Shown one piece after another: positions 14,568 through 21,973 of a stretch of DNA of 64,000 nt. The stretch is taken from IMG/VR virus record IMGVR_UViG_3300040959_000745, positions 21,551 to 85,550 of that record; one strand, given 5' to 3'. Numbering within the stretch: the stretch's first letter is position 1; every line of letters starts with the position of its first letter. The DNA comes from a virus. Both the position numbers and the translations under genes were made by a program. Under the pieces are notes generated by a model. The model did no database searches and had not been told where the DNA came from. It saw only the letters and a list, made by a program, of their open reading frames with translations.

Positions 14568-15272
14568 ATGAAAGACTTAAGAAAATTCTTATCTACAACT
14601 GCGAAACAGTATTTGAATGAACAAGCATCATTAGAAAATGTGAAACTAAATGATAATTTTTGGGAATGGTTTGGTAATAGTAAAGTTGTTGATAAAGATG
14701 GGAATCCAATGATTTGTTATCATGGAACACCAAAAGGTGGTTTTACTGAATTTAAACCAAAAACTGGTTATAAAGGTAAATCAAAACAACAAGTTGATTT
14801 AGGTTCGCATTTTTCAATTGATAAAGAATATGCTTCAGGATATGCTGGTGATAAAAAAACATCAAAAGTTTATGAATCATTTTTGAGAATAGAAAATCCG
14901 TTATATACTAATCAAATGTTTTATAGAGAGGATAATGAAAAATTATTTCTCAATTATTTGAATTTTATAACCAAAACATTCAAATTAAAATTAGGTGGTG
15001 ATTACTACTATAACAAAAATGGAGATAAGCAAAATGAACCACAAAATATTATGCTCAATAGTTTTTTGATTGATAAAATACCATCAAATAAACTTTATAA
15101 TAGTTTAATAGAATTTGGTTTTGATGGTGTTTTTCACGAACCATATAATAGGGAGGGGTTGAGTCATTTTAAAAAACATCCATTGGCATACATAATTATA
15201 GAACCGAACCAAGTTAAATCAATTGATAATGATGGTAGTTGGGATGTAAATGATAATAATATTTATTCTTAA
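14568..15272 (+). CDS. ART-PolyVal-type ADP-ribosyltransferase with leader
   Basis: 234 residues, the clearest ART of the set. Leader MKDLRKFLSTTAKQYLNE ends in LNE. The body has WEWFGNSKVVDKDGNPMICY then HGTPKGGFTEF, the diagnostic opening of the ART-PolyVal family, then LGSHFSIDKEYASGYAG. The family is thought to transfer ADP-ribose from NAD+ to macromolecules. Its 3' flank is a copy of that after the 7559 gene. By analogy with T4 Alt, an injected ART, I infer delivery with the genome. Target unknown. Confidence 0.75.
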   Translation: MKDLRKFLSTTAKQYLNEQASLENVKLNDNFWEWFGNSKVVDKDGNPMICYHGTPKGGFTEFKPKTGYKGKSKQQVDLGSHFSIDKEYASGYAGDKKTSKVYESFLRIENPLYTNQMFYREDNEKLFLNYLNFITKTFKLKLGGDYYYNKNGDKQNEPQNIMLNSFLIDKIPSNKLYNSLIEFGFDGVFHEPYNREGLSHFKKHPLAYIIIEPNQVKSIDNDGSWDVNDNNIYS

Positions 15273-15292
15273 TTTTGTGTGGTGGAGAAAAA

Positions 15293-15357
15293 GTAAAACA
15301 AAAAGATTATAATCACGAAACTTAATACGAAGCACAAACGTAGCATTGCATATAACT
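15293..15357 (+). repeat. 65-bp flank, second copy
   Basis: Aligns without gaps to 8104-8168. Shared blocks include AAAACAAAAAGA, TTAATACGAAG and AACGTAGCATTGCATATAAC. Confidence 0.7.
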
Positions 15358-15403
15358 AATCGCTATCCGCATATTTATGGTGGATATACAACAAAAACAA
15401 ATT

Positions 15404-16147
15404 ATGAAAACAGTTATATTAGGAGACATCCACGGAACAAATTATTGGCAAACTATAATAAACTTCGAGAAACCTGATAGAGTTGTGTTCGTAGGAGATT
15501 ATTTTGATTCTTTTGATATTCCTTACGATAAGCAGATAGATAACTTCCTGGACCTCATAGAGTACAAGGAAAAAAGTGGGGGAGAAGTCATACTACTAAT
15601 AGGTAACCACGACTATCATTATCTACCCTATATAAACGACACATATACATCAGGCTATCAATCTAAATATGCTCATTTAATAAAACAAGTAGTAGAAACT
15701 AACTTACACCATCTACAGATAGCCTATCAGTTTGATGACTTTCTAATAACACATGCAGGAGTAAGTGAAGAGTTTATGGATAATAACTTTGATAAGTGGT
15801 CTGAGGAAACTATAGTAGAACATCTTAATGATTTATTTAAATATAAACCTAATAAGTTTTTATTTAATGGTCTTGACCCTTATGGAGACGATACTTACCA
15901 GTCTCCTATATGGATAAGACCTAAAAGTCTTATGAGAGCAAACAAGACATCAGAACTAAAGAGAAGGTATGTTCAAGTAGTAGGGCATACTCAAGTAAAG
16001 GAAATTGATACGAAGGGAGGTGCTACGGGAGGAAGGTATTATTTTATCGACTGCTTATCTACGAGTGGGCAGTATATGATCGTAGATGAAGATTCGTTTA
16101 TAAATTTTAAAAGTTATAAAGATTATGATAAAGAAGATACTGAGTAA
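15404..16147 (+). CDS. Calcineurin-like metallophosphoesterase, second paralogue
   Basis: 247 residues from the ATG at 15404. An in-frame ATG 27 bp upstream is less likely because MKTVILGDIHG aligns with the start of the 1854 paralogue. Metal-binding blocks GDIHG, GDYFD, GNHDYH, ITHAG and VGHT are all present. Sequence similarity to the 1854-2570 protein runs end to end (PDRVVFVGDYFDS, SPIWIRPKSLM, STSGQY). Two copies suggest distinct substrates or stages. Substrate not predictable. Confidence 0.87.
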   Translation: MKTVILGDIHGTNYWQTIINFEKPDRVVFVGDYFDSFDIPYDKQIDNFLDLIEYKEKSGGEVILLIGNHDYHYLPYINDTYTSGYQSKYAHLIKQVVETNLHHLQIAYQFDDFLITHAGVSEEFMDNNFDKWSEETIVEHLNDLFKYKPNKFLFNGLDPYGDDTYQSPIWIRPKSLMRANKTSELKRRYVQVVGHTQVKEIDTKGGATGGRYYFIDCLSTSGQYMIVDEDSFINFKSYKDYDKEDTE

Positions 16148-16337
16148 AGTTTGGACCTCAAAAATAATTTGTATATTGTTGCACACCAGGATAAAGATAA
16201 AGGACTTTCCTTATGAGATAGATCCTGTAACACAACGGCCCTACGGTAGGTATAAGTGTAAAATTTGCGGGAGAAGATACCTTGCCAATAATAGATTCGA
16301 TTGGTATCAAATAGATATAAAGAAGAAACATAAATAA
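16125..16337 (+). CDS. Hypothetical protein with CxxC motif
   Basis: 70 residues, overlapping the preceding gene by 23 bp. Basic, with YGRYKCKICGRRYLANNRFD, a single Cys-x2-Cys that could be half of a zinc site. The hydrophobic stretch IICILLHTRI is too short to span a membrane. The start is the first ATG of the frame; no later ATG exists before the CxxC. Confidence 0.5.
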   Translation: MIKKILSKVWTSKIICILLHTRIKIKDFPYEIDPVTQRPYGRYKCKICGRRYLANNRFDWYQIDIKKKHK

Positions 16338-16349
16338 ACTAATTATAGA

Positions 16350-16553
16350 ATGAACATAGGCGTACTAAAACATAACGAGACTGGATGGTACATCGAAACT
16401 CCAGATAGAGACTATAAACTACATCCTGAAGAAGAGAAGGTCTGTAACATGTATGTAGACTATTCTATAGACTGGATAGGAAAAACTGTAGAGTTCCGTA
16501 TAAAGAAAGATAAAAAAATATCCTATGCTATTACAGAAAAGTTTGTAAAATAG
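16350..16553 (+). CDS. Small hypothetical protein
   Basis: 67 residues, beta-rich, beginning MNIGVLKHNETGWYIETPDR. Likely a small barrel. It is 12 bp after the preceding stop and has no recognised motif. Confidence 0.55.
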   Translation: MNIGVLKHNETGWYIETPDRDYKLHPEEEKVCNMYVDYSIDWIGKTVEFRIKKDKKISYAITEKFVK

Positions 16554-16578
16554 AAAATAAAGATTTATATTAGCGTTT

Positions 16579-16668
16579 ATGAAACACATTAAGCAAGCGT
16601 TACGACTATTACTACTATGTTGGCTTATTGTATTTCTATTATTTATATTATTAATTAACTTAAATTAA
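16579..16668 (+). CDS. Tiny single-pass membrane peptide
   Basis: 29 residues with one predicted transmembrane helix (LLLLCWLIVFLLFILLINLN). Positively charged N terminus (MKHIKQALR) implies N-in topology. It stands 6 bp before another small membrane gene. Could be a holin-like or regulatory peptide. No family. Confidence 0.4.
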   Translation: MKHIKQALRLLLLCWLIVFLLFILLINLN

Positions 16669-16674
16669 AAGGTT

Positions 16675-16851
16675 ATGGCATTATTTTTTTTCGGTTTGGG
16701 AGCAGGAGTTTCTCTGTCGTTGGTTTTATCGTTTATTGGTATAAGGTCTTTAATTTTATCTAAAAAGAACAGCTCTTCTATAGAGGTGTTAGAGAATGAC
16801 ATTAGTTACAAGCTATCTATGATGCAAAAGCAGATAGCCAGACTTAAGTAA
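16675..16851 (+). CDS. Small membrane protein
   Basis: 58 residues: N-terminal transmembrane helix (LFFFGLGAGVSLSLVLSFIG) and a soluble helical tail (SYKLSMMQKQIARLK). The layout is a short version of the following 162-residue membrane/coiled-coil protein. A strong terminator lies 9 bp after the stop. Confidence 0.5.
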   Translation: MALFFFGLGAGVSLSLVLSFIGIRSLILSKKNSSSIEVLENDISYKLSMMQKQIARLK

Positions 16852-16860
16852 GATTTTATG

Positions 16861-16879
16861 TGGGGACAAACTGTCCCCA
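16861..16879 (+). terminator. Intrinsic terminator
   Basis: TGGGGACA and TGTCCCCA form an 8-bp stem with a 3-nt loop, followed by TTTGTTTT. Confidence 0.75.
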
Positions 16880-16916
16880 TTTGTTTTGAACTTTAATTTT
16901 AATAAAATAATTAACT

Positions 16917-17405
16917 ATGAATTTATTTTTTTTCCTTGTTGGTGTTAGCTGTTGCTTAATAGTTCTTCTCATTATCAACGCTGTTATTTTGCGAAACGAT
17001 ATAAATAGACTTAGGAAATCAGCATACAGAATGGAGAAGATGATTGAAGATGTTAATAATTCTTCGGACACTATGGCTATAACGTTAGAGAATAGACAAG
17101 ATCGTTTAGCAGAAAGTCTCTCTCGCAGAATAGATGATTTGATTGCTACTGTAGATGCTAATGAAAAAGATCTCTACAGAGCCTTATCGAACAAAGAGTG
17201 TGACATCGATACCAGATTTAATTCTAGTATAAATGGTATTTACACTTCTTTAAAAGATATAGAAAATGTTGTTGATAACAACTCCAAAGAGGTTTATAAC
17301 TCTTTAGATAAGTTAGAAGACAGGTTTGATAATAGGATAGATACTGCTATGAAAATCTTTTATGAAGATTTACAAAGTCTAGAAGGTTCTATTGATAAGG
17401 CTTAA
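16917..17405 (+). CDS. Membrane-anchored coiled-coil protein
   Basis: 162 residues. One N-terminal transmembrane segment (residues 3-24) is followed by about 130 residues of coiled coil with repeating LEDRFDNRID / LSRRIDDL patterns. The soluble part probably faces the cytoplasm or periplasm as a rod. No enzymatic domain. Possibly a scaffold at the membrane, which is inference only. Confidence 0.6.
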   Translation: MNLFFFLVGVSCCLIVLLIINAVILRNDINRLRKSAYRMEKMIEDVNNSSDTMAITLENRQDRLAESLSRRIDDLIATVDANEKDLYRALSNKECDIDTRFNSSINGIYTSLKDIENVVDNNSKEVYNSLDKLEDRFDNRIDTAMKIFYEDLQSLEGSIDKA

Positions 17406-17462
17406 TACTCATGCTTTTTTTATACGTGGGAGGCTAGTCCTCCTACTTTTTAAATTTAAATT

Positions 17463-17783
17463 ATGATTAATACGTTACAATACTATTCTGAAAAATCTAA
17501 GTTTTTAGTATTCAAATACCATAGAGTAATTTTTGATGATCTACTTTTTAAAGGCTGGTCTGCGCATAATAATTATAGAGAGGTTTTATCTTTATACATC
17601 TATCTTATGAATGTTTACTTTAGAGTCCCTTTAAACTTATTAGCATCTACTCTTCCGATTGAGGAGTGTAGGTGTAAACTATATCTGGATAGTATTAAGA
17701 TTTCATATATAACTAAAATATCTGAAAAATTAGACAATTATTCTGAACAGTATGATATAACTTTAGCTAAGTTGTTTAAGTAG
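17463..17783 (+). CDS. Hypothetical protein
   Basis: 106 residues, helical, starting MINTLQYYSEKSKFLVFKYH. The middle has a hydrophobic helix (LYIYLMNVYFRVPLNLLAST), which may be amphipathic rather than membrane-spanning. A strong terminator follows the stop. No family recognised. Confidence 0.55.
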   Translation: MINTLQYYSEKSKFLVFKYHRVIFDDLLFKGWSAHNNYREVLSLYIYLMNVYFRVPLNLLASTLPIEECRCKLYLDSIKISYITKISEKLDNYSEQYDITLAKLFK

Positions 17784-17786
17784 CCC

Positions 17787-17815
17787 AAACAAACTCTTCG
17801 CATCTTAGTTTGTTT
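17787..17815 (+). terminator. Intrinsic terminator
   Basis: AAACAAACT (17787-17795) and AGTTTGTTT (17807-17815) form a 9-bp stem with T residues after it. A second hairpin, AGGGTGAG/CTCACCCT at 17835-17858, lies just downstream. Confidence 0.75.
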
Positions 17816-17892
17816 TTAAATGTTTTTTTGTGAAAGGGTGAGGTAAAGTTCTCACCCTATTTAGAATCCAAAAAAGTTGCCGAGAAGCCCTA

Positions 17893-18162
17893 ATGAAAAA
17901 TATACATACACTACAACTACATAATAAACTAATAATAGATAATAACACTTCAGTACTAAAAGTACCCAATGGACTAATATATACTATAAAGACAATAGAA
18001 ACTATAACTAATACTAAAGATAATTCTAAATACACTATAACAAATACTAATATAGTGTATGTACCTTATACTAATAACACTGATACTATAACAAATAAGG
18101 ATACAGATAATAAACCTAACCCAGATATAGATCTACCAGATAGTCAATACACTATAATATAA
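17893..18162 (+). CDS. Low-complexity Thr/Asn/Ile-rich protein (doubtful)
   Basis: 89 residues with over a third Thr plus Asn, repeating ITNT and TITN. Leucines are coded by CTA rather than the TTA used elsewhere. The DNA is full of ACTATAA, which continues in the non-coding region after the stop. It may be a real secreted-type low-complexity protein or an open frame through a repeat-rich spacer. Start context (CCTAATGAAA) is poor. Confidence 0.3.
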   Translation: MKNIHTLQLHNKLIIDNNTSVLKVPNGLIYTIKTIETITNTKDNSKYTITNTNIVYVPYTNNTDTITNKDTDNKPNPDIDLPDSQYTII

Positions 18163-18552
18163 CTTTATTATGTTTATCAAACTAAAATGATTGTTAAATT
18201 AAATACATACACTATAACTAATAGGTTATTTTATAGTATATATACACTATAATATATAACTACAAAGTATACGTTAGTCTTTCGTTTTTACAGGCTTCTC
18301 ACTTAGGTGGGAGGCCTTTTTATTTATAACCCTAAAGGGTGGAGGTGGGAAGGATTACAAAACGCATTCTAAAGGTTTACAAAATGTTTATCAAACTGGG
18401 GTGTCAAATTGGGGAGGTAGGTGCATATTTGCCCTGTCTTTTTCTCGACCCTCCATTTTTTTCCTACCAAATTTTATTTGGCCTGGGCTGGCCATCCTTC
18501 CTGGTTGATCTTCACCTGCCTGGTGGGTGGAGGACCTGGTCTGGTAGGAAAT
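18163..18552. other. Non-coding: terminator and CCTGG-rich tract
   Basis: No believable gene. It begins with ACTATAA-type repeats, then a terminator at 18292-18321. From 18340 to 18552 the base composition rises sharply in G and C, with repeated CCTGG pentamers. Open frames here lack start contexts and their codon use is unlike the neighbours. Confidence 0.6.
18292..18321 (+). terminator. Intrinsic terminator
   Basis: AGGCTTCTCAC (18292-18302) pairs, with two G-U pairs, with GTGGGAGGCCT (18307-18317) and is followed by a T-run. Confidence 0.65.
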
Positions 18553-18553
18553 G

Positions 18554-18595
18554 CTTATAAGGGTCTACCTCATATCTATTTGTTTTGCGTGTTTG
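18554..18595 (+). repeat. Bipartite intergenic element, copy 1
   Basis: CTTATAAGG at 18554-18562 and TTTGCGTGTTTG at 18584-18595, exactly 21 bp apart. First of nine copies between 18.5 and 27.9 kb. CTTATAAG is a perfect palindrome. Confidence 0.8.
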
Positions 18596-18755
18596 GTCAA
18601 CCAGGGTCTGGTTGGAATAACTTATTTTTGAAAAAAGTTGGGAAAATATTTGGAGATGTGGGTGAGGTTATATTATCTTTGTGGAACTTTAAGCAAGGGG
18701 GGAGTCCTTCCTCCCGTTTCCATGTTTTAAGTTTTAGTTGATTAATGATTTTGGG

Positions 18756-18790
18756 GCCTCCTCTTTAACTAGGGGAGGCTTTCTTTTTAT
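18756..18790 (+). terminator. Probable intrinsic terminator
   Basis: GCCTCCTC pairs with GGGGAGGC (two G-U) and is followed by TTTCTTTTT. It terminates no recognised gene, so a small RNA or lost gene may lie upstream (18600-18755). Confidence 0.5.
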
Positions 18791-18801
18791 AACTCCAGAA
18801 G

Positions 18802-18843
18802 CTTATAAGGATGTTTCTGTATACTGGATTGTTTGCGTGTTTG
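18802..18843 (+). repeat. Bipartite intergenic element, copy 2
   Basis: CTTATAAGG, 21 bp, TTTGCGTGTTTG, directly after a terminator. It is followed by ACCAACCAGGCCTGG, as in copies 1 and 3. Confidence 0.8.
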
Positions 18844-19006
18844 ACCAACCAGGCCTGGCAGGCTGGTAAGTTTGGTGTGAAGTTAGTAGGCGGCTTGGAT
18901 CCTTAAGTTCAGTATAAAGTTAAACTACCTATTATATAAGGTGTAGTATACTATATACACTATATACTATAAAGTTATTTTTTTTTAAAAAAGTTGCAGC
19001 GAGGTA

Positions 19007-19037
19007 TTGTGTAATTAAAAACTTACTTATATATTTG
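19007..19037 (+). promoter_or_regulatory. Bacteroidota-type promoter
   Basis: TTG 19007-19009 and TATATTTG 19030-19037 with a 20-bp spacer. The gene start is 29 bp downstream. Confidence 0.7.
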
Positions 19038-19065
19038 CGACATCGTTAATCACTAAAATAGAAAT

Positions 19066-19461
19066 ATGATGAAAAAGATCAGGGTAACAAATGAAGAACT
19101 ATTCTACGGTAAGAATGTAGAAGTATTTACTGAGAACTTAAATGTAGGTACTATTAGAGGTAGGTTTATTGGTACTGGACATTTACGCATTGTATGGGAT
19201 GGGGACTCTATGGTAAGTTCTGGTGAGTTTGGGAGGGATGATTTTGAGGAGGACTTTGGGTTTGTGTTTGAGGTGGAGAAAAATCCTAAAGAGGAGCAGT
19301 ACTTTATACTGAGGGATATCCAGAGGTCTGGGTATAATGTAGTAACGTGTGGAGATTGTGGCACGGTTAATCTTGTTAGGTTTTCTGATGGAGACTTTTA
19401 CAAGTGCCATAAATGTGGGTTTGATGATGACAGTAGTTCTTTTCCAGATTTATTTTATTAA
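19066..19461 (+). CDS. Hypothetical protein with C-terminal zinc ribbon
   Basis: 131 residues (or 130 from the second Met). Acidic N-terminal domain, predicted beta-rich (IRGRFIGTGHLRIVWDGDSM). The C-terminal ribbon CGDCGTVNLVRFSDGDFYKC then HKCG has four well-spaced cysteines. It stands alone between its promoter and the next gene 21 bp on. Possibly nucleic-acid or RNA-polymerase binding, from the ribbon only. Confidence 0.6.
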   Translation: MMKKIRVTNEELFYGKNVEVFTENLNVGTIRGRFIGTGHLRIVWDGDSMVSSGEFGRDDFEEDFGFVFEVEKNPKEEQYFILRDIQRSGYNVVTCGDCGTVNLVRFSDGDFYKCHKCGFDDDSSSFPDLFY

Positions 19462-19482
19462 TTAATTTAAAACTTAAATATT

Positions 19483-19770
19483 ATGACAAAGACAAAGATG
19501 TGTTCATTGGTAAAGTTAAACAACCTTATCTACAACTTTACCAAAGTTATTCCTTCCCTAAAGGAGCAGTACCTTCACTTTCATTATGATATATCTACGG
19601 ATACAATATCTCTATTAGAGATTAATGGTGGAAAGCCTATGGAGGGAGATGATATGTCTATAAGGTTTTCTGAGGAGGGTGATTTGTATGAGATTACTGT
19701 AACTGGGGATAAGTCCTTTTGTAATACGGTAGGTGATGTATTAAATCATATAGAGAATTGGTTTGCATAA
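19483..19770 (+). CDS. Hypothetical acidic protein
   Basis: 95 residues. Second gene of a two-gene unit ending in the terminator at 19801. It has QYLHFHYDISTDTISLLEIN and an acidic C terminus, suggesting a small alpha/beta fold. No family recognised. Confidence 0.6.
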   Translation: MTKTKMCSLVKLNNLIYNFTKVIPSLKEQYLHFHYDISTDTISLLEINGGKPMEGDDMSIRFSEEGDLYEITVTGDKSFCNTVGDVLNHIENWFA

Positions 19771-19800
19771 TAACTTGTTTTATATCTGGAATTGGTGATG

Positions 19801-19835
19801 AACCTCTCCCCAACTTTTGGTGGAGGGGTTTTTTT
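19801..19835 (+). terminator. Intrinsic terminator
   Basis: AACCTCTCC (19801-19809) with GGAGGGGTT (19822-19830) and seven T. Very similar terminators occur at 20834 and 23241. Confidence 0.8.
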
Positions 19836-19838
19836 ATG

Positions 19839-19880
19839 CTTATAAGGATCTACCTTATATCTATTTGTTTTGCGTGTTTG
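19839..19880 (+). repeat. Bipartite intergenic element, copy 3
   Basis: CTTATAAGG, 21 bp, TTTGCGTGTTTG, starting 3 bp after the terminator T-run and followed by CCCAACCAGG. Confidence 0.85.
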
Positions 19881-19908
19881 CCCAACCAGGGAAGGTCTGG
19901 CCTGGTTA

Positions 19909-19985
19909 GTTTACTTTGAAGTTATTATAGAGCTGGTTAGTTTACTATAAACTTATTATATGTAGATCTACTTTAAAGTTATTTT
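19909..19985. promoter_or_regulatory. Operator-like array (GTTTAC units)
   Basis: GTTTACTTTGAAGTTATT begins at 19909 and GTTTACTATAAAC (a perfect palindrome around its central T/A) at 19940, 31 bp apart. A degenerate third unit follows near 19967. The array sits between element copy 3 and the promoter at 20011. Confidence 0.55.
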
Positions 19986-20010
19986 TTTTGAAAAAAGTTG
20001 GGGTGAGGTA

Positions 20011-20041
20011 TTGCGTAATTAAAAACTTACCTATATATTTG
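20011..20041 (+). promoter_or_regulatory. Bacteroidota-type promoter
   Basis: TTG 20011-20013 and TATATTTG 20034-20041, 20-bp spacer, for the gene at 20072. Confidence 0.7.
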
Positions 20042-20071
20042 CAACATCATTAATCATTAAAACAAAAAATT

Positions 20072-20335
20072 ATGAAAGCTTTTGTAGTATTAATCCTAGT
20101 TGAAGGTTCATTAGTAGAGCCAAGAAAGACTTGTGAATTCCTTGAAGGAACTAAATTTGATATCGGAGGTTCAGTTCAAGCCACATCTACTGACGTATTG
20201 AACAAGGTTCTGTTTGAATTAGGTCTAAATGATTCTGATGGCATAGGAGTGCTTTCAATTTCAGACTTTATGGACAGGTTTAATGACCAAGAATTAAACC
20301 CAGATGACTACTTTATGTCTTATGTGTATGCTTAG
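20072..20335 (+). CDS. Hypothetical protein
   Basis: 87 residues, acidic, starting MKAFVVLILVEGSLVEPRKT with a beta-alpha pattern and ending DYFMSYVYA. It has its own promoter. Another promoter begins at its last codons (TTG at 20338), so the next gene is separately controlled. No family recognised. Confidence 0.6.
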   Translation: MKAFVVLILVEGSLVEPRKTCEFLEGTKFDIGGSVQATSTDVLNKVLFELGLNDSDGIGVLSISDFMDRFNDQELNPDDYFMSYVYA

Positions 20336-20337
20336 TA

Positions 20338-20368
20338 TTGTGTAATTAAAAACTTTCCCCTATATTTG
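20338..20368 (+). promoter_or_regulatory. Bacteroidota-type promoter
   Basis: TTG 20338-20340 and TATATTTG 20361-20368 with a 20-bp spacer. Confidence 0.7.
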
Positions 20369-20398
20369 CAATCATTAATTAACTTTAAACTAAACAAT

Positions 20399-20809
20399 AT
20401 GGAAAACTTACAAATGATAAATATGTTAGACTTTCTGTTTGATATGTTAGAGCATTACCCAGACTTCCCAAATTATTCAGAAGCAAAACAGTTATCTGTT
20501 CTTACAAAGCATATAAACTATCAAGATGGTCATACTAAATTAAATTTACAGTATGATTATATAGGAGAAGCATCAGATGATTACTATAAAGTTATATTTG
20601 ATATGAGTGATTTTGGTGAGGTATTTAAGTATGCAGATGAAGAGGTTTTATCTGAAATAAAAAGTAGTGAAGAGTTTAAGAGTAATAATAAGTATTTTAT
20701 GTTTAATGGTAAAGGTATAGTATCTAATGATGATATTACTGTGTTAGGTTTTGACTCTAAAAAGATTGCACAGTACATATTAGAAGAGTATCATAATTTT
20801 ATATGTTAG
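20399..20809 (+). CDS. Hypothetical acidic protein
   Basis: 136 residues from the ATG at 20399. An upstream in-frame TTG lies inside the promoter -7 box and cannot be the start. MENLQMINMLDFLFDMLEHY is followed by a beta-rich middle and a helical end. Very acidic. Single-gene unit closed by the terminator at 20834. Function unknown. Confidence 0.6.
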   Translation: MENLQMINMLDFLFDMLEHYPDFPNYSEAKQLSVLTKHINYQDGHTKLNLQYDYIGEASDDYYKVIFDMSDFGEVFKYADEEVLSEIKSSEEFKSNNKYFMFNGKGIVSNDDITVLGFDSKKIAQYILEEYHNFIC

Positions 20810-20833
20810 CATAGTTTCGGATAGTATGTTTGA

Positions 20834-20869
20834 GCCTCTCCGCCAGATTTTGGTTGGAGGGGTTTTTTT
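20834..20869 (+). terminator. Intrinsic terminator
   Basis: CCTCTCCGCC pairs with GGTTGGAGGGG, and seven T follow. Confidence 0.8.
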
Positions 20870-20872
20870 ATG

Positions 20873-20914
20873 CTTATAAGGATCTACCTTATACCTATCT
20901 GTTTTGCGTGTTTG
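20873..20914 (+). repeat. Bipartite intergenic element, copy 4
   Basis: CTTATAAGG, 21 bp, TTTGCGTGTTTG, immediately after a terminator. Confidence 0.85.
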
Positions 20915-20937
20915 CCCAACAGAGCTGGCTGATCTGT

Positions 20938-21015
20938 AAGTTTACTTTGAAGTTATTATATGTACTGGGTAGTTTACTGTAAACTTATTATATATAGGTT
21001 TAATAAAAAGTTATT
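20938..21015. promoter_or_regulatory. Operator-like array (GTTTAC units)
   Basis: Two GTTTAC units at 20940 and 20972, the second as the palindrome GTTTACTGTAAAC, then a degenerate unit ending AAGTTATT just before the promoter. Confidence 0.55.
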
Positions 21016-21031
21016 TTTTTTTCAAAAAAGT

Positions 21032-21061
21032 TTGCGGAGAAGAAATAAAAAACTATATTTG
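21032..21061 (+). promoter_or_regulatory. Bacteroidota-type promoter
   Basis: TTG(CGG) 21032-21034 and TATATTTG 21054-21061, 19-bp spacer. The same sequence recurs almost unchanged at 22492, 23461, 24518 and 25551. Confidence 0.75.
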
Positions 21062-21091
21062 CAGAACATTAATCATTAAAACATAACAAAC

Positions 21092-21496
21092 ATGAACAAT
21101 TACGATTTCTTTTTATTCACAAAACTAGTGGATGTAAGATTCCCCAACAATAAGGATTCTTACGATGAGTTGTACGATACCTTATCTATGGCTTATAACT
21201 CTTTTCTATCAAGTAAGTATAACGACTTTGATAAAGGAGTTTATGAGTGTATAGAAGAATACTTGGAAGATGAGGACTTACCATTCAGACAATGTACAAA
21301 GACTGGTAGTTACATTGTAGAGGGGTATATGGTCAATCACAATTTAATGTCGTACGGAGATATCGAATACTATGCTTCAGAAGAAGATTTAGTAGAAAGA
21401 TTGAAGGAAACTTATCCTGAAATTTCAGATAAGGAAGAACTACTGGCTACTGCCTATGAAGATGAGTATTACTGTTGGACACAATTTAATAATTAA
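21092..21496 (+). CDS. Hypothetical acidic protein
   Basis: 134 residues, first of four genes in a unit (21092-22221). Tyr- and acid-rich with CIEEYLEDEDLPFRQCTKTG. No recognisable domain. The very acidic character is shared with most products of the 18-28 kb region and may reflect DNA mimicry or host-protein binding, which is speculation. Confidence 0.6.
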   Translation: MNNYDFFLFTKLVDVRFPNNKDSYDELYDTLSMAYNSFLSSKYNDFDKGVYECIEEYLEDEDLPFRQCTKTGSYIVEGYMVNHNLMSYGDIEYYASEEDLVERLKETYPEISDKEELLATAYEDEYYCWTQFNN

Positions 21497-21514
21497 CTTT
21501 AAACTAAAACTATT

Positions 21515-21709
21515 ATGGAAGATTTCAAATTAATCAATGTACTGGAACTGGCTTCTGAACTAGCAGATATGAAAGTTAGAGAAATTATGGTAAACTTTTC
21601 AGATATTTACATTGAAGATAGTGATGGAAGTACAAGGTATACTGAAGAGGCTCAAGACCTATTTAACGAGTGGTACGATTCCTACACTGAACTAATACAA
21701 TCTATTTAA
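21515..21709 (+). CDS. Small hypothetical acidic protein
   Basis: 64 residues, helical, starting MEDFKLINVLELASELADMK. Its 5' flank (AACTTTAAACTAAAACTATT) is repeated before the next gene, so the two genes share a translation-initiation context. Function unknown. Confidence 0.55.
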   Translation: MEDFKLINVLELASELADMKVREIMVNFSDIYIEDSDGSTRYTEEAQDLFNEWYDSYTELIQSI

Positions 21710-21727
21710 CTTTAAACTAAAACTATT

Positions 21728-21973
21728 ATGGACAAATTACTTAAATCTGAAATTGACAAAGCAAAAAAACTTTTAAAAGACAATGGCTACCAAACGTATA
21801 ACTTGTGGCACATTGACGATGTATTGGATGAAGAAGGGCTTTTAGAGGATGGCGATAAGATGGAGATACTGGAAGAAGCACTCACAAATGAATGGGTTAT
21901 AGAACAAATTTTTTTTATTATAAACGACATTAGAGATAGGTATATTGAAGAAGTTAAAAACAAAAAAGCATGA
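21728..21973 (+). CDS. Hypothetical acidic protein
   Basis: 81 residues, helical. Its 5' flank matches that of the preceding gene. The C terminus overlaps the next gene by ATGA. No domain recognised. Confidence 0.55.
   Translation: MDKLLKSEIDKAKKLLKDNGYQTYNLWHIDDVLDEEGLLEDGDKMEILEEALTNEWVIEQIFFIINDIRDRYIEEVKNKKA

Noticed and set aside
18339-18741. Two overlapping plus-strand frames (73 and 106 codons) in the GC-rich spacer
   Set aside because: No plausible start context, Trp/Gly/Pro-rich nonsense-like composition, overlap with the bipartite element and terminator region.
20366-20398. Upstream TTG start for the gene at 20399
   Set aside because: That TTG is part of the promoter -7 box.
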